Shown in pieces: positions 24,908 to 35,997 of a stretch of 64,000 nucleotides of DNA. This DNA comes from Shimia marina (GTDB taxonomy: Bacteria > Pseudomonadota > Alphaproteobacteria > Rhodobacterales > Rhodobacteraceae). The number at the start of each line of letters is the position of its first letter. Positions within the stretch are counted from its first letter, which is position 1. Below the pieces are notes generated by a model, which searched no databases, was not told the origin of the DNA, and saw only the letters and a list, made by a program, of their open reading frames with translations. Position numbers and translations under genes: made by a program. The stretch spans positions 394,997-458,996 of the forward strand of contig NZ_CYPW01000027.1 of assembly GCF_001458175.1 (NCBI RefSeq), read 5' to 3'.

Positions 24908-25762
24908 TCAGGTCAGGGTGACGGCGCTCAGCACAACGTCACTGGCAAAGAAGGGGCCGCCGTCGCCTTGTACGCGCAGCACAAGCTGACCATCCGCATA
25001 AACAAGCGTTTCATTGTTTTCACTGCCCAGCGTGATGGTTGGTGGGGTTTCGCCCGCCGGATAGAGTACGGAGATGGTGTCATCTTCTTCGTTAAAGTCT
25101 GTCACCAGAGGCACGTTGTCTTCGTCATCGACCCAATGGCCCACGTCAAAATCGTCGTCGCCTTCGCCGCCTGTTGCGACGTCGCCTTCGCCCAAGAGCA
25201 GGGTGTCATCACCTTCACCGCCATCAAGCACATTGGCTTCGGCCGTTGTGGGCACTTCAAATCTCAGCGGGCTGGAGGGGGTGCGATCATCGTGACGGTC
25301 GGCGATTTCCAGATCGCGGTTGGTGATATCTGCGCCCACCAGATCGTCATCACCAGGGCCGCCATAAAGCGTGTCATTGCCTGCGGCACCATAGAGAACA
25401 TCGTCGCCACGCCCGCCATGGAGTTCGTCATCGCCGTTGCCGCCGAACAGCTCATCTGTGCCGGTTTGGCCATAGAGGGAATCTTCGCCATCGCCCCCCA
25501 GCAGGAAGTCGATACCATCCCGGCCACGCAGGCTGTCATCGCCGTCTTGGCCAGACAGAATATCGGGGCCGTTTGTGCCAAAGATCTGCTCATCACTGTC
25601 ATTGCCGGAGATCAGTTCACCAACTTCACCATCGCGCTGAATTGGGGTCCGTTCATCGCTTGGCTCCGGGCTTCCGGTGCTCTCATCAGAATCGTCACTG
25701 TCAAATGCACCCACCATTGCACCCACGGCAACACCGGTCAAAAGGAGGCTTAACATCAGCAT
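24908..25762 (-). CDS. Membrane-anchored RTX calcium-binding repeat protein
   Basis: 284 residues. After a hydrophobic N-terminal segment (residues ~3-20) comes an acidic Ser/Asp/Glu linker. Then come about six to eight nonapeptide RTX repeats of the GGxGxDxLx type (for example GGNGDDELHGG and GGPGDDDLVG), which fold as a calcium-binding beta roll. A short second repeat block and a C-terminal beta domain follow. No protease, lipase or adhesin domain is attached, and no type I secretion gene is adjacent. The N-terminal hydrophobic segment is unusual, since RTX proteins normally carry a C-terminal secretion signal. AGGA precedes the ATG used; an upstream TTG is less likely. Confidence 0.75.
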   Translation of the reverse strand: MLMLSLLLTGVAVGAMVGAFDSDDSDESTGSPEPSDERTPIQRDGEVGELISGNDSDEQIFGTNGPDILSGQDGDDSLRGRDGIDFLLGGDGEDSLYGQTGTDELFGGNGDDELHGGRGDDVLYGAAGNDTLYGGPGDDDLVGADITNRDLEIADRHDDRTPSSPLRFEVPTTAEANVLDGGEGDDTLLLGEGDVATGGEGDDDFDVGHWVDDEDNVPLVTDFNEEDDTISVLYPAGETPPTITLGSENNETLVYADGQLVLRVQGDGGPFFASDVVLSAVTLT

Positions 25763-26087
25763 GGTCTTCGTCCTTGCACGTCGCAACGCCTCAGCGCCAC
25801 GTCTTGAATTTGGGTCTGAAGCGTCTTGCTGAAAATGAGGCAGACGCGTTTGGGTGCACAGTCAAACATTCTGTTCAAAATAATGCGTATGTGTGATGGA
25901 CCGCTTCGGCGGTCTTGATTGGGTGGAAACCTGCAAAAACACGCTAAAGGTGTCAAGACTTTGAGGGAAATTCGCCAAAAATCGGGATCAATGGCCCAGG
26001 ATCAAACGGATTGTTTCTCACAAACGGTGGCCATAAAAAAACGCGCCGAAATCCGGCGCGTTTGGTGTTTTGCATGTCAGCGCGTGA
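25763..26087. other. 325-bp intergenic region between RTX gene and gltA
   Basis: It holds the gltA terminator and a short perfect hairpin (GACCGC-TTCG-GCGGTC, 25899-25914) with a stable TTCG loop. I see no convincing promoter boxes for the RTX gene and no coding sequence. Confidence 0.5.
26033..26063 (-). terminator. Terminator of gltA
   Basis: On the minus strand AAACGCGCCG / CGGCGCGTTT stem, 5-base loop, and a run of T, 25 bases past the gltA stop. Confidence 0.9.
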
Positions 26088-27383
26088 TCAGCGGTTTTCG
26101 ATGTCCGCATAGGAGCGCACGTCTTCGCCGAGATAAAGCTGACGTGGGCGACCGATTTTATGCGCCGGATCGGAAAGCTGTTCTTTCCACTGAGAAATCC
26201 AGCCCACGGTGCGGGACAGCGCGAAGATCGGTGTGAACATCGACGTTGGGAAGCCCATCGCTTCCAGAATGATGCCGGAGTAGAAGTCCACATTCGGGAA
26301 GAGCTTCTTGTCCTTGAAGTAAGGATCGTTGAGCGCGATGTGCTCCAGCTCTTTGGCGACCTGCAGCAGCGGGTTGTCTTCGACACCCAGCAGTTCCAGC
26401 ACTTCGTCGGCGCTTTCTTTCATCACGGTCGCGCGTGGGTCCATGTTTTTGTAAACACGGTGGCCAAAGCCCATCAGGCGGAACGGATCGTTCTTGTCTT
26501 TGGCGCGGGCGATATACTCAGGGATGCGATCCACGGAACCGATCTCTTTGAGCATTTCCAGGCAGGCTTGGTTTGCGCCACCATGTGCCGGACCCCAGAG
26601 GCAAGCGATGCCCGCTGCGATACAGGCAAATGGGTTTGCGCCGGAAGAAGAGGCCAGACGTACGGTGGAAGTCGATGCGTTCTGTTCGTGATCCGCGTGC
26701 AGGGTGAAGATACGGTCCATCGCGCGGGACAGGATCGGGTTCACCTCATAGTCTTCGGCTGGCACTGCAAAGCACATGCGCAGGAAGTTTGAAGCGTAGT
26801 CCAGATCGTTGCGTGGGGACACAAACGGCTGACCGATGGTGTATTTATAGGCCATGGCCGCGATGGTTGGCATCTTTGCGATCAGACGATGAGAGGCGAT
26901 CTCACGCTGACGTGGGTCATTGATGTCGGTGCTGTCATGATAGAAGGCGGACATGGCACCCACAACACCGACCATGATGGCCATTGGGTGTGCATCGCGA
27001 CGGAAACCGCGGAAGAAGTTCACCATCTGCTCGTGCAGCATTGTGTGACGGGTGATGGTGCTTTCGAAATCTTCCAGTTCTGCGGCGGTTGGCAGGGCAC
27101 CGTAAAGCAGCAGGTAGCAGACTTCGAGATAGTGGGATTTGCCCGCCAGATCTCCGATTGGGTAGCCACGGTGGGTCAGGATACCTTCTTCACCGTCGAT
27201 ATAGGTGATGGTGGATTCACAGGAGGCGGTGGAGGTGAAGCCGGGATCATAGGTAAAGACGCCCGCCTGACCGTAGAGTTTGCGGATATCCAACACATCC
27301 GGACCGGATGTCGGCGAGTAGACCGGCAAGTCGTAAGTCGCACCATCAATTGTGAGGGTGGCTGTTTTCTGAGTCTCGGACAT
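26088..27383 (-). CDS. gltA: Citrate synthase
   Basis: First step of the TCA cycle: oxaloacetate plus acetyl-CoA to citrate. 431 residues, the hexameric type-II bacterial form with an N-terminal small domain ([14 protein letters not shown]). Catalytic regions are visible: [15 protein letters not shown] (His), [15 protein letters not shown] (His) and [15 protein letters not shown], and the C-terminal [15 protein letters not shown] with the catalytic Asp. The start at MSETQK follows AAGGGAAAG; the longer open frame adds only arginines. It is 85 bases downstream of gltX. Confidence 0.97.
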   Translation of the reverse strand: MSETQKTATLTIDGATYDLPVYSPTSGPDVLDIRKLYGQAGVFTYDPGFTSTASCESTITYIDGEEGILTHRGYPIGDLAGKSHYLEVCYLLLYGALPTAAELEDFESTITRHTMLHEQMVNFFRGFRRDAHPMAIMVGVVGAMSAFYHDSTDINDPRQREIASHRLIAKMPTIAAMAYKYTIGQPFVSPRNDLDYASNFLRMCFAVPAEDYEVNPILSRAMDRIFTLHADHEQNASTSTVRLASSSGANPFACIAAGIACLWGPAHGGANQACLEMLKEIGSVDRIPEYIARAKDKNDPFRLMGFGHRVYKNMDPRATVMKESADEVLELLGVEDNPLLQVAKELEHIALNDPYFKDKKLFPNVDFYSGIILEAMGFPTSMFTPIFALSRTVGWISQWKEQLSDPAHKIGRPRQLYLGEDVRSYADIENR

Positions 27384-27404
27384 GGCTCTTTCCCTTCTTC
27401 TCAA

Positions 27405-27428
27405 GCCGGGGTCGCGGATCGCCCCGGC
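27405..27428. other. Hairpin between gltX and gltA
   Basis: GCCGGGG / CCCCGGC stem with a 10-base loop, 22 bases upstream of the gltA start. Its T run is on the plus strand, the wrong side to terminate gltX, so a role in the gltA leader is more likely. Confidence 0.35.
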
Positions 27429-27468
27429 GTTTTTTCTATGCTGCGGATTAAGGATACGTTACGCGCCC

Positions 27469-28884
27469 TCACTCCCCAGTGTCGTTGTCAGCAGCGTCTG
27501 TCAGACGTGCGAGCGTTTCATCGCGACCCAACACAAGCATCATGTCAAAGACGCTGGGGGTTGCGGCTCGGCCCGCCAGCGCAGCCCGGAGCGGGCCTGC
27601 CATCTTGCCGAACTTGATTTCCTTGGCTTCTGCAAAGCTGTTCATCACAGCCTCAAGCCCTTCACGGGTCCAGCTAGCATTTTGCAGCTGCGGCGTCAAT
27701 TCAGTCAGTATACCACGGGATACTGAATCAAGGTTTTTGGCCGCTTTTGCCTCTACGTCAATTGGGCGGCTGGTCACGGCAAAGTGAGCTTTTTCAAGGA
27801 GATCGGGGAAAGTCTTGGCGCGGTCTTTGAGGCAGTAGAGCGCCTCCCGTAGTAATACGGTCTGCGCGTCGTTCAGGGCAGGCAGACCGGCTGCAGCCAT
27901 ATATTCAAGGGTTTCTTGCAGCAACGCAGCATCGTCGGCCACGGCCATGTGCTGACCGCAGATGTTTTCCAGCTTTTTGGTGTCAAAGCGGGCGGGGCTT
28001 TTGCCGATGCCGTTCAGATCAAACCATTCCTTGGCCTGAGCGTCAGTAAAGAATTCGTCATCTCCGTGACTCCATCCCAGTCGGGCGAGGTAGTTGCGCA
28101 TGCCTGCCGCTGGGTAGCCCATGGCTTGATATTCCTGTGCTCCCAGTGCGCCATGGCGTTTGGAGAGCTTTTTGCCGTCTGCGCCGTGGATCAGAGGAAT
28201 ATGCGCATAGACCGGCAGATCCCAGCCCATGGCGGTGTAGATCATCATCTGACGTGCGGCATTGTTGAGGTGATCATCGCCCCGGATCACATGGGTCACG
28301 CCCATATCATGGTCATCAACAACTACCGCCAGCATGTAAACGGGCGTGCCATCGGAACGTAACAGGATCATGTCATCCAGTTGATCGTTACGAATGGTCA
28401 CATCGCCCTGAACCTGATCGCGGATCACGGTGTTGCCCTCACGCGGGGCCTTGATGCGGATCACATAGGGTGCGTCGGGATGTGTGGCTGGATCGGCATC
28501 GCGCCAGGGGCTGTGATAGAGCGTTGATTTGCCTTCGGCGCGGGCCTGATCACGGAAGGCGGCGATTTCTTCCTGTGTGGCGAAACACTTGTAAGCCTTG
28601 CCTTCGGAGAGAAGTTGCTGTGCCACTTCGGCGTGGCGGGCGGCGCCGTTAAACTGGCTGACGACCTCGCCGTCATGATCCAGACCAAGCCATTGCATGC
28701 CTTGCAAAATGGCATCCGTGGCCTCTGGCGTGGAGCGTTCGCGATCGGTGTCTTCGATGCGCAGGAGGAACTTGCCGCCGCGGCCACGGGCATAAAGCCA
28801 GTTGAACAGCGCCGTGCGCGCGCCACCAATATGCAGATAGCCGGTGGGCGAAGGGGCGAAACGGGTGACGACCTGGCCTGTCAT
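27469..28884 (-). CDS. gltX: Glutamyl-tRNA synthetase
   Basis: Charges tRNA-Glu; in many alphaproteobacteria a GltX also charges tRNA-Gln for later amidation. 471 residues, class I. The HIGH-type signature is [14 protein letters not shown] at residues ~11-24, and the KMSKS-type loop is KKLSKRHG near residue 243. [22 protein letters not shown] is the usual continuation. Its start is divergent from comEC with only 79 bases between. Confidence 0.96.
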   Translation of the reverse strand: MTGQVVTRFAPSPTGYLHIGGARTALFNWLYARGRGGKFLLRIEDTDRERSTPEATDAILQGMQWLGLDHDGEVVSQFNGAARHAEVAQQLLSEGKAYKCFATQEEIAAFRDQARAEGKSTLYHSPWRDADPATHPDAPYVIRIKAPREGNTVIRDQVQGDVTIRNDQLDDMILLRSDGTPVYMLAVVVDDHDMGVTHVIRGDDHLNNAARQMMIYTAMGWDLPVYAHIPLIHGADGKKLSKRHGALGAQEYQAMGYPAAGMRNYLARLGWSHGDDEFFTDAQAKEWFDLNGIGKSPARFDTKKLENICGQHMAVADDAALLQETLEYMAAAGLPALNDAQTVLLREALYCLKDRAKTFPDLLEKAHFAVTSRPIDVEAKAAKNLDSVSRGILTELTPQLQNASWTREGLEAVMNSFAEAKEIKFGKMAGPLRAALAGRAATPSVFDMMLVLGRDETLARLTDAADNDTGE

Positions 28885-28963
28885 AGCGGGCTTAACCTTT
28901 CAGTAACCATGGGTGATTTAGCGTTGAGCACTGTCTAGCGACACGGTCGGGAGAGGACAAGGC

Positions 28964-31003
28964 TTGCGCATCGTCGCATCCCTGCGTCTGTCCCTGTTGG
29001 CACAGCGCGGGCATCTGTTTTGTTGGGTGCCGGTCTGTCTGGCAATGGGGATTGGGCTTTATTTTGTGGTGCCCGTGGAGCCAAGCGGCACCCTGTTGAT
29101 CAGTGCGGGCGCAGTCTTTCTCTTTTTAGCGATTTTCAAATGGCGCCGGGAGGCGGATCTGGCGGCGGCGATCTGGGCGCTTGCGCTGATTGCAGGGGGA
29201 TTTGCTCTGGCTGGAGCGCGCGCACATGGCGTTGCGGGGCCGGTTTTGCAGTGGCGGTATTATGGGCCAATTGAAGGACGGGTCGTGAAAATTGACCGCT
29301 CCGCCTCGGAGGCGTTGAGGCTTACATTGGCGCAGGTGCGGCTTGGCGAAGTGCCCCCGGATGAGACGCCCCGGCATGTGCGGGTGGCCTTACATGGGGA
29401 GCAGAGTGGCGTCGTGCCAGCGGCGGGCATGCTGGTGGGGCTGACCGGGCATCTGGCACCGCCGTCCGGGCCGGTGGAGCCCGGTGGCTTCGATTTTCAG
29501 CGTCATGCCTGGTTTCAGAAGATTGGGGCGGTCGGCTATACGCGCAGCCCAGTGGTGCGTCTGGATCCTACGCCGATCCGGGGCAGTATTTATGGGCTGC
29601 GCATGTGGATTTCCGCAGAGGTGCAGGCGCGCATGCCACAGGATGTGGCCGGGGTTGCGGCGGCGATCACCACGGGGGATCGATCTGCCATTCCCAAGGC
29701 GGTGACCGAGGCGCTGCGCGGGGCCAATCTGGCGCATTTGCTCGCCATTTCTGGGCTGCATATGGGGCTGTTGGCCGGGTTTGTTTTTGGCGCGGTGCGG
29801 TTCACTGTGGCGCTGTTTCCCTGGCTGGGGCTGCGGGTGAATGGCAAGAAAATTGCTGCTGGTGTGGCGATGATGGCGGCGGGGGCCTATTTGTTGCTGT
29901 CCGGCAGCAGCGTGTCCACGGAGCGCGCCTTTGTGATGACGGCAGTGGTTTTGCTTGCGGTGCTGCTGGATCGACGGGCCTTGACCCTGCGGGCGGTGGC
30001 GCTGGCGGCGGTGCTGGTGCTGTTGATGCGGCCAGAGGCGTTGCTGGGGCCGGGATTTCAGATGTCCTTTGCGGCGACCGCGGCTTTGGTGGGAATATTT
30101 GGCTGGATTCGCGACAGCGGCTGGCGTCTTGGGCCGTGGTGGCTGCGCCCGATTTTGGCGGTGATGATCTCCTCTCTGGTGGCAGGATTGGCCACTGCGC
30201 CGATTGCGGCCATGCATTTCAATCTGGTGGCGCATTATGGTCTGCTGGCCAATGTGATTTCCGTGCCGGTGATGGGGCTTTTGGTGATGCCAAGCGCGGT
30301 GATGGCGGCTGTGCTGGCTCCGCTGGGGCTTGAATCGCTGCCCCTGTGGGTGATGACGCAGGGATTACGCTGGATCTTGTCGGTGGCCGCTTTTGTCAGT
30401 GGGCTTGAGGGGGCGCAGGGCATGGTGAAAGGCGGCGGTCGATGGGCCTTGCCGCTGCTGGCGATGGGCGGCGTCATTGTATTGCTGTGGCAGGGGCGGG
30501 GGCGATGGGGTGGCGTGCCGCTTATGCTGGCGGCGGCTTTGGTCTGGGTGTTGACCCCTCGGCCGGATGTGCTGATTTCGGATACGGCCGGGCTTGTTGG
30601 GGTTCTGACAGACAAGGGGCGGGCCTTGTCAAAACCCAGCGGGCAGGGGTTTGTGGCGCGCAATTGGTTGGAAAATGACGGGGTGCTTCTGGCGCAGGAG
30701 GGGGCGGCCAAGCTTTGGGAGGATGTGCAGCCCTTGCCCCATCTGGGCGCGGTTCAGCATGTGGTGGGGAAACGTGGATTGGCGCAGTTTTCGGGCTGTG
30801 CGCCGGAGGCTCTGGTGATTTCGTCAGTGCCGTTTGACGCGCCTGTGCCCTGTCAGGTGTTGGATGTAGAGGATTTGAAGGACAGTGGTGCGATTGCGGT
30901 GTTTCTCACAGAAACGGGTGTCACACTAAAAACGGCCCGCCAGGTGGCAGGCCGTCGCCTTTGGAATGATGCAGAGATCCGCGCAGAGTGGGGGCATCAA
31001 TAG
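28964..31003 (+). CDS. comEC: ComEC/Rec2-family DNA transport protein
   Basis: A 679-residue inner-membrane protein related to the ComEC channel that carries single-stranded DNA into the cytoplasm in natural transformation. It has N-terminal hydrophobic segments and a DUF4131-like region with the OB-type strand GRVVKIDRS. The Competence domain follows, with the hallmark [14 protein letters not shown] near residues 256-269 and STERAFVM. The C-terminal metallo-beta-lactamase domain of classical ComEC is absent; the tail after ~residue 520 lacks HxHxD. The start is TTG behind GGAGAGGACAAGG. Its end overlaps lexA by 7 bases, convergently. Confidence 0.88.
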   Translation: MRIVASLRLSLLAQRGHLFCWVPVCLAMGIGLYFVVPVEPSGTLLISAGAVFLFLAIFKWRREADLAAAIWALALIAGGFALAGARAHGVAGPVLQWRYYGPIEGRVVKIDRSASEALRLTLAQVRLGEVPPDETPRHVRVALHGEQSGVVPAAGMLVGLTGHLAPPSGPVEPGGFDFQRHAWFQKIGAVGYTRSPVVRLDPTPIRGSIYGLRMWISAEVQARMPQDVAGVAAAITTGDRSAIPKAVTEALRGANLAHLLAISGLHMGLLAGFVFGAVRFTVALFPWLGLRVNGKKIAAGVAMMAAGAYLLLSGSSVSTERAFVMTAVVLLAVLLDRRALTLRAVALAAVLVLLMRPEALLGPGFQMSFAATAALVGIFGWIRDSGWRLGPWWLRPILAVMISSLVAGLATAPIAAMHFNLVAHYGLLANVISVPVMGLLVMPSAVMAAVLAPLGLESLPLWVMTQGLRWILSVAAFVSGLEGAQGMVKGGGRWALPLLAMGGVIVLLWQGRGRWGGVPLMLAAALVWVLTPRPDVLISDTAGLVGVLTDKGRALSKPSGQGFVARNWLENDGVLLAQEGAAKLWEDVQPLPHLGAVQHVVGKRGLAQFSGCAPEALVISSVPFDAPVPCQVLDVEDLKDSGAIAVFLTETGVTLKTARQVAGRRLWNDAEIRAEWGHQ

Positions 31004-31713
31004 GTGCGGATCAGCCCGACAAGTTTGCCCTGAACCTTGACCTTATCTTCGGGATAGACGCGGGTTTCATAGGCGGGGTTGGCCGCCTCCAAAGCAATTG
31101 AGGCCCCTTTGCGATGGTAGGTTTTCAGTGTCGCTTCCTGATCTTCGACCAGCGCGACCACGATGTCACCGTTGTCAGCGGCGTTGGTTTCGGAAATGAT
31201 CACCACATCGCCATTGTTGATGCCGGCGTCGATCATGGAGTCGCCTTTGACCTCCAGCGCGTAGTGATTTTGCCCCACAGAGAGCATTTGTCCGGGCACG
31301 GCCACGTGATGGTCCACATGGCTGATCGCCTCAATCGGGACACCCGCAGCAATCTTGCCCATCACCGGCAGTTCGCGGGCAAAGAGCTGTACCTCATCTG
31401 GGGTGATATTGGCCGGTTTGGCCGGAGAGGGATGCGGCCCGTCGATGACTTTGGGTGTGAAGCCCGCCGCTGTGGGCGCAGATGGGACACCACCCATGCT
31501 TTCCGGCAGTTTCACGATCTCAATTGCGCGGGCACGATGGGCCAGACGGCGAATGAAGCCACGCTCCTCCAGCGCAGTGATCAGCCGGTGGATGCCGGAT
31601 TTTGAGCGCAGATCCAGCGCGTCTTTCATCTCATCAAAGCTGGGCGGCACACCATCACGTTGCAGGCGGGTGTGAATGAATTCCAGCAGGTCCAGTTGCT
31701 TCTTGGTCAACAT
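30997..31713 (-). CDS. lexA: LexA SOS repressor
   Basis: A 238-residue repressor of the SOS regulon with autoproteolytic control by RecA filaments. The N-terminal winged helix ([17 protein letters not shown], then [15 protein letters not shown]) recognises the operator. The self-cleavage site is the Ala-Gly in [11 protein letters not shown], and the catalytic dyad is S159 (KGDSMIDAG) and K197 (ATLKTYH). The linker is longer than in E. coli, as usual in Rhodobacteraceae. The start is the ATG behind AAAGGGG; the longer frame would run through its own promoter. An SOS box lies 35-49 bases upstream, giving autoregulation. Confidence 0.97.
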   Translation of the reverse strand: MLTKKQLDLLEFIHTRLQRDGVPPSFDEMKDALDLRSKSGIHRLITALEERGFIRRLAHRARAIEIVKLPESMGGVPSAPTAAGFTPKVIDGPHPSPAKPANITPDEVQLFARELPVMGKIAAGVPIEAISHVDHHVAVPGQMLSVGQNHYALEVKGDSMIDAGINNGDVVIISETNAADNGDIVVALVEDQEATLKTYHRKGASIALEAANPAYETRVYPEDKVKVQGKLVGLIRTY

Positions 31714-31747
31714 GCTCGACGACCCCTTTATTAAACGTATTAACCTT

Positions 31748-31776
31748 GTTCTACGCATGTTCTCGTTTTGTGTCAA
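31748..31776 (-). promoter_or_regulatory. lexA promoter overlapped by an alphaproteobacterial SOS box
   Basis: GTTC-TACGCAT-GTTC (31748-31762, as read on the plus strand; GAAC-N7-GAAC on the minus strand) matches the Rhodobacter/Rhizobium LexA site GTTC-N7-GTTC exactly. On the minus strand TTGACA (complement of 31771-31776) is followed by 17 bases and TAGAAC (complement of 31748-31753), so the box covers the -10 region. A weaker GTTC-N7-GTTT lies just upstream. Confidence 0.85.
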
Positions 31777-31837
31777 AACATTTTGAGAACATTGCGGAAA
31801 CAATGCATGAAAATACGTTTGAATTCAATGAATTAAA

Positions 31838-33013
31838 TCAAATTTGAATAAATTCCGCGGGGGTGCCTGCAGGCTGCTTTGCGGCATTTGGGGGGCAGAC
31901 GATCAGCGCATTTGCCTCTGACAGGATGGTGAGAAGGGAGCTGTCCTGATTGCCGAAACTGTGCAGCTGACCGTCTTGCAGGCGGGCGCGCATGTAGTGT
32001 TCGCGGGGGCCATTGGCGGGCAGGGCTGTGGCAAGGGGGGCGGTCAGGCGTGGGCTTGGGGCTTCGCCGAGGCCAAGCATGGCACGGATCACCGGCAGCA
32101 CAAAAACATGGCCGCAGACCATGGCGGACACCGGGTTGCCCGGCAGGCCGATCATCATCGCGCCATTGGCCATGCTGCCCGCCATCAGCGGCTTGCCGGG
32201 GCGCATGGCGATTTTGTAAAAGCGCCGACCCATACCGAGCTCTTGCGCCACATCCCCCACCAGATCGTGATCCCCCACAGAGGCCCCGCCAATGGTGATC
32301 AGCAGGTCTGCGTCATCAATCAGCTCAAACGCCATGCGGAGTGAGGCCTTGGTGTCTTTGGCAATCGGCAGCAGCCGGGCCTCAGCACCGGCGTTGCGCA
32401 ACATGGCCTGTAGCCCGAAGCTGTTGGAGGCAATGATTTGATCCGGGTTTGGCGTTTCACCGGGCATGACCAATTCGTCGCCGGTCGACAGAATGGCCAC
32501 CTTCGGGCGGCGCGTGACGGGCACCTCGGCGATGTTCATGGCCGCCATAAGCGCCACATCAGAGGGGCGCAGAAGGCGCGGGCCTTCAATGGTTTGACCG
32601 GTCTTAAAATCGCCCCCCGCAGGGCGGATATGGGTGCCTTTGTTGAGCCTGTCGGACAGGGTGATGACATCGCCTTTGCGGGTAACATCTTCTTGGATGA
32701 TCACACGATCAACCCCATCGGGCACAGGCGCGCCGGTGAAAATGCGCACGGCCTCGCCCGGTTTGGCTGTGCCTGCGTAAGAATGACCTGCGGCTGCCTC
32801 GCCAATCACCTTGTAGCGCGCGCCGGGGACGACACCAGCAGCGCCAACGCCGTAGCCATCCATGGCAGAGGCGGCAAAAGGCGGCTGATCGCGGCGCGCG
32901 GTCACAGCAGAGGCCAGCACGCGCCCGTTGGCCAGACCCAGCGGGACGGTTTCCGTTTCCAACGAGGATGTCAGAGAGAACAGATGTGCGAGGGCCTCAG
33001 GTACGGAGATCAT
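31838..33013 (-). CDS. moeA: Molybdopterin molybdotransferase MoeA
   Basis: Inserts molybdate into adenylylated molybdopterin to finish molybdenum cofactor. 391 residues with the family's segments: [12 protein letters not shown] (substrate region, near residues 45-56), [35 protein letters not shown] and [12 protein letters not shown]. The C-terminal beta barrel follows [13 protein letters not shown]. It overlaps moaC by four bases and is the last gene of the trpG-to-moeA run before lexA, which has its own promoter. Confidence 0.95.
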   Translation of the reverse strand: MISVPEALAHLFSLTSSLETETVPLGLANGRVLASAVTARRDQPPFAASAMDGYGVGAAGVVPGARYKVIGEAAAGHSYAGTAKPGEAVRIFTGAPVPDGVDRVIIQEDVTRKGDVITLSDRLNKGTHIRPAGGDFKTGQTIEGPRLLRPSDVALMAAMNIAEVPVTRRPKVAILSTGDELVMPGETPNPDQIIASNSFGLQAMLRNAGAEARLLPIAKDTKASLRMAFELIDDADLLITIGGASVGDHDLVGDVAQELGMGRRFYKIAMRPGKPLMAGSMANGAMMIGLPGNPVSAMVCGHVFVLPVIRAMLGLGEAPSPRLTAPLATALPANGPREHYMRARLQDGQLHSFGNQDSSLLTILSEANALIVCPPNAAKQPAGTPAEFIQI

Positions 33014-33498
33014 TTTGCTTCGTAACGTCCTGATTTTCCGCCGTCTTTCAGAATGACGCGGATGCCGCCGATTTCCATATCTTTGTCGACCGCTTTGGAC
33101 ATGTCATAGACCGTCAGGGCGGCAACATTGACCGCTGTGAGCGCTTCCATCTCAACACCGGTCTGGCCAGTGGTTTTTACGGTGGCTTCAATGCGCACGC
33201 CCGGAAGATCGGCATCCGGGGTCAGCTCTACCGCCACTTTGGTGATCGGCAGGGGATGGCACAGCGGGATCAGGTCAGAGCATTTCTTGGCACCCATAAT
33301 ACCCGCGAGGCGGGCAACGCCCAGAACGTCGCCTTTTTTGGCGCGCCCAGCAGCGATGATTTCATGAGTTTCTGGCGCCATTTTGACCCAGCCTTCGGCG
33401 GTGGCAATGCGAGATGTGACCGCTTTTTCTGAGACGTCGACCATATGGGCGTCGCCTTTGCCGTCAAAATGGGTGAGGCCTGAGCTCTGCGCGGCCAT
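33010..33498 (-). CDS. moaC: Cyclic pyranopterin monophosphate synthase MoaC
   Basis: With MoaA converts GTP to cyclic pyranopterin monophosphate, the first stage of molybdenum cofactor synthesis. 162 residues, typical. The family pattern includes [18 protein letters not shown] at the N-terminus, [19 protein letters not shown], and [20 protein letters not shown] with KAVDKDM, the catalytic lysine region. The ATG overlaps the trpC stop (TGATG); a GTG one codon earlier is also in frame. Its partner moaA is not in the window. Confidence 0.95.
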   Translation of the reverse strand: MAAQSSGLTHFDGKGDAHMVDVSEKAVTSRIATAEGWVKMAPETHEIIAAGRAKKGDVLGVARLAGIMGAKKCSDLIPLCHPLPITKVAVELTPDADLPGVRIEATVKTTGQTGVEMEALTAVNVAALTVYDMSKAVDKDMEIGGIRVILKDGGKSGRYEAK

Positions 33499-34313
33499 CA
33501 CATGCCCCCCATGGCATTGAGCGGGTTGGCGAGAATGCTGCGGGTGGCGGCTGTGACATCTTCCTGTCGCATGAGACTTTCCCCAATCAGGAAGGTGCGC
33601 GCGCCGTAGCGGGCCATATCGGCCAGTTCCGCAGGTGTGTTCAGGCCGCTTTCACAGACAATCAGCCGGTCTTCGGGCACCAGTTTGGAGAGGGTGCGCG
33701 TGGTGTCCAGCGTGGTTTCAAAGGTTTTGAGGTTGCGGTTGTTGATGCCCATCAGAGGGGATTTCAACAGGCTAGCGCGCTCCAGCTCTTGTTGATCGTG
33801 GACTTCCAGAAGCACATCCATGTCCCAGCTGAAGGCAGCATCTTCGAGCTCTTGGGCCTGTGCATCGCTGACAGAGGCCAGAATGATCAGGATACAGTCC
33901 GCACCCAGCGCACGGGCCTCGGCGACCTGATAGGTGTCATACATGAAGTCTTTGCGCAGGGCGGGCAGGGTGGTAGCGTTGCGTGCTTCGGTGAGAAAAG
34001 ATTTCTGCCCCTGAAAGCTTGGTGTGTCCGTCAGAACCGAAAGGCAGGTTGCGCCGCCCTCTTCATAGGCTTTGGCCAAGACAGGCGGATTGAAATCTTC
34101 GCGGATCAGCCCTTTTGAGGGGGAGGCTTTTTTGACTTCGGCAATGAGACCATAGCCGGAACGGCTGGCTTTGTGCAGCGCATCGGAAAAGCCGCGCGTG
34201 GGGCCAGCTTCGCGGGCCTCGGCTTCGACCGCTTCCAGCGGTTTGGCTGCTTTGTCAGCAGCGACCTCTTCAAGTTTGTAAGCCTTGATCTTGTCCAGAA
34301 CGGTTTCGGTCAT
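33498..34313 (-). CDS. trpC: Indole-3-glycerol phosphate synthase
   Basis: Closes the indole ring in tryptophan synthesis from CdRP. 271 residues, monofunctional (no TrpF domain). The TIM-barrel motifs are clear: [12 protein letters not shown] (catalytic Lys), [22 protein letters not shown] (catalytic Lys region), [22 protein letters not shown] and VCESGL. Its start overlaps the end of ung by four bases, so it is translated within the trp/ung operon. Confidence 0.97.
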   Translation of the reverse strand: MTETVLDKIKAYKLEEVAADKAAKPLEAVEAEAREAGPTRGFSDALHKASRSGYGLIAEVKKASPSKGLIREDFNPPVLAKAYEEGGATCLSVLTDTPSFQGQKSFLTEARNATTLPALRKDFMYDTYQVAEARALGADCILIILASVSDAQAQELEDAAFSWDMDVLLEVHDQQELERASLLKSPLMGINNRNLKTFETTLDTTRTLSKLVPEDRLIVCESGLNTPAELADMARYGARTFLIGESLMRQEDVTAATRSILANPLNAMGGM

Positions 34314-34978
34314 GGGTGCGTCCAGTTTATTTGCCGCTCGCCGCGATCAGCAAGCCAGGTGTTGATTTTGGAAAACGGGCGGGACCCGAAAAACCCGCGC
34401 CTTGCGGAGAGCGGAGAGGGGTGCGCCGTTTCAATCATCAGATGTTCAGCGCCATCTTTAGGCGCTTGAATGTGTGGTGCAAGCGTTTGTGCCTGTTTTC
34501 CCCAGAGAAGGAAGGCACAGGGCCTTTGGCGTGAGACCTCTGCAAGCACCTCATGGGTGAGGTCTTGCCAACCCAGCGCCTTGTGGCCATTGGCCTCACC
34601 GGCGGGCACGGTTAACACCGTGTTGAGCAACAGAACCCCCTGATCCGCCCAGAATCGCAGATCGCCTGTCTCGGGCGCGGTGCCGAGATCTTCGCGCAGT
34701 TCCTTAAAGATGTTGTTGAGCGAGCGCGGCAGAGGGCGCACATCCGGTTCCACAGAAAACGACAGCCCATGGGCGTGACCCGGGGTTGGGTAGGGATCTT
34801 GCCCCAAGATCACCACGCGCACATCCTGTGGAGCCACCCGCTCCAGCGCGGCGAAACGCTGTTCTGCGGGGGGCAGAATGTCACGCCTGTCAGCCAGGAT
34901 CTGGGCCTGAAGCTTGGGCCAGCGGGTCTCAAAAAACGCCAGATGGGCCCAATTGGCAGGCGGTGTCATGGCGCTCAC
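34310..34978 (-). CDS. ung: Uracil-DNA glycosylase (family 1)
   Basis: Removes uracil from DNA as the first step of base excision repair. 222 residues, typical. The water-activating motif [17 protein letters not shown] lies near residues 59-75, the [10 protein letters not shown] strand and the LWGKQAQ segment follow, and the C-terminal DNA-intercalation loop [12 protein letters not shown] is intact. It sits between trpD and trpC with four-base overlaps on both sides. I use the GTG in the overlap with trpD; an ATG three codons later is the alternative. Confidence 0.96.
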   Translation of the reverse strand: MSAMTPPANWAHLAFFETRWPKLQAQILADRRDILPPAEQRFAALERVAPQDVRVVILGQDPYPTPGHAHGLSFSVEPDVRPLPRSLNNIFKELREDLGTAPETGDLRFWADQGVLLLNTVLTVPAGEANGHKALGWQDLTHEVLAEVSRQRPCAFLLWGKQAQTLAPHIQAPKDGAEHLMIETAHPSPLSARRGFFGSRPFSKINTWLADRGERQINWTHP

Positions 34979-35997
34979 GCGGCGGTTGAAGTGATTTTGG
35001 CCAAGGCGGCAACCTTGGCTTTGGCGGCCCCGCTGTCGATGCTCTCGCGGGCTTTTTCAACGCCTTCGCGCAGGTCCGTTGCGGCATCGGCCACCACAAG
35101 CGCGGCAGCGCTGTTGAGCAGAACCGCATCGCGATAGGCGCCTGCGGCCCCATCAAGCAGCGCGCGAAAGGCATTGGCATTGTCCTCTGGCGTGCCGCCG
35201 ACAATGGCTTCAAAAGGATGCACCGGCAGGCCTGCGTCTTCGGGGTGCAGCTCCACGTCTTTGATCTGGCCATCCGCTTCAAGCGCGCTGACCCAGCTGA
35301 CACCCGTGATGGTCAATTCATCGGTGCCGTCAGATCCATGCACAAGCCAGGCGCGCTTGCTGCCCAATTGGCCCAGTGTTTCCGCCATCGGACGGATCAG
35401 GTCGCGGGTGAAAGCGCCTGTCAGCTGGCGTTTCACGCCTGCCGGGTTGGTCAGCGGGCCCAGAATGTTGAAAATGGTGCGGGTGCCCAGCTCGGCCCGT
35501 GTGGGCATCACATGGGCAATGGCCGGATGGTGCATGGGGGCCATCATGAAGGCGATGCCACATTGTGCGAGGGCTTTTTCAACCACCTCAGGGCCAACCA
35601 TTACATTGATGCCCATCTGTGTCTGCACATCTGCGGTGCCGGATTTGGAGCTGAGGTTGCGGTTGCCGTGTTTGGCCACAGGCACGCCTGCGCCTGCCGT
35701 GACAAAAGCTGTAGCGGTGGAGATGTTAAGTGTGTGCTTGCCATCACCGCCGGTGCCGACGATGTCGATTGCGCCCTCTGGTGCGGTTACGGCGTTGCAT
35801 TTTGCGCGCATAACAGCAGCAGCTGCGGCGTATTCATCGACAGTTTCCCCGCGTGTGCGCATGGCCATGAGCAGACCGCCCATCTGACTTGGGGTGGCTT
35901 CGCCTTCAAACAGCAGAGTAAAGGCGTCTTCGGCTTCGGCGCGGGTGAGCGGGCGCTCTGCGGCGGCGCCGATCAGAAACTTGATATCTGCGCTCAT
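34975..35997 (-). CDS. trpD: Anthranilate phosphoribosyltransferase
   Basis: Second step of tryptophan synthesis, joining anthranilate to PRPP. 340 residues, single domain (not fused to TrpG). The PRPP-binding [14 protein letters not shown] motif is near residues 81-94; [15 protein letters not shown] and [12 protein letters not shown], with [12 protein letters not shown] after it, are standard anthranilate-site segments. Coupled to trpG by an ATGA overlap and to ung downstream. Confidence 0.97.
   Translation of the reverse strand: MSADIKFLIGAAAERPLTRAEAEDAFTLLFEGEATPSQMGGLLMAMRTRGETVDEYAAAAAVMRAKCNAVTAPEGAIDIVGTGGDGKHTLNISTATAFVTAGAGVPVAKHGNRNLSSKSGTADVQTQMGINVMVGPEVVEKALAQCGIAFMMAPMHHPAIAHVMPTRAELGTRTIFNILGPLTNPAGVKRQLTGAFTRDLIRPMAETLGQLGSKRAWLVHGSDGTDELTITGVSWVSALEADGQIKDVELHPEDAGLPVHPFEAIVGGTPEDNANAFRALLDGAAGAYRDAVLLNSAAALVVADAATDLREGVEKARESIDSGAAKAKVAALAKITSTAA

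Noticed and set aside
25180-25620. DNA tandem repeat array
   Set aside because: The periodicity is that of RTX nonapeptide codons inside a coding frame; the DNA copies are too diverged to be a satellite.
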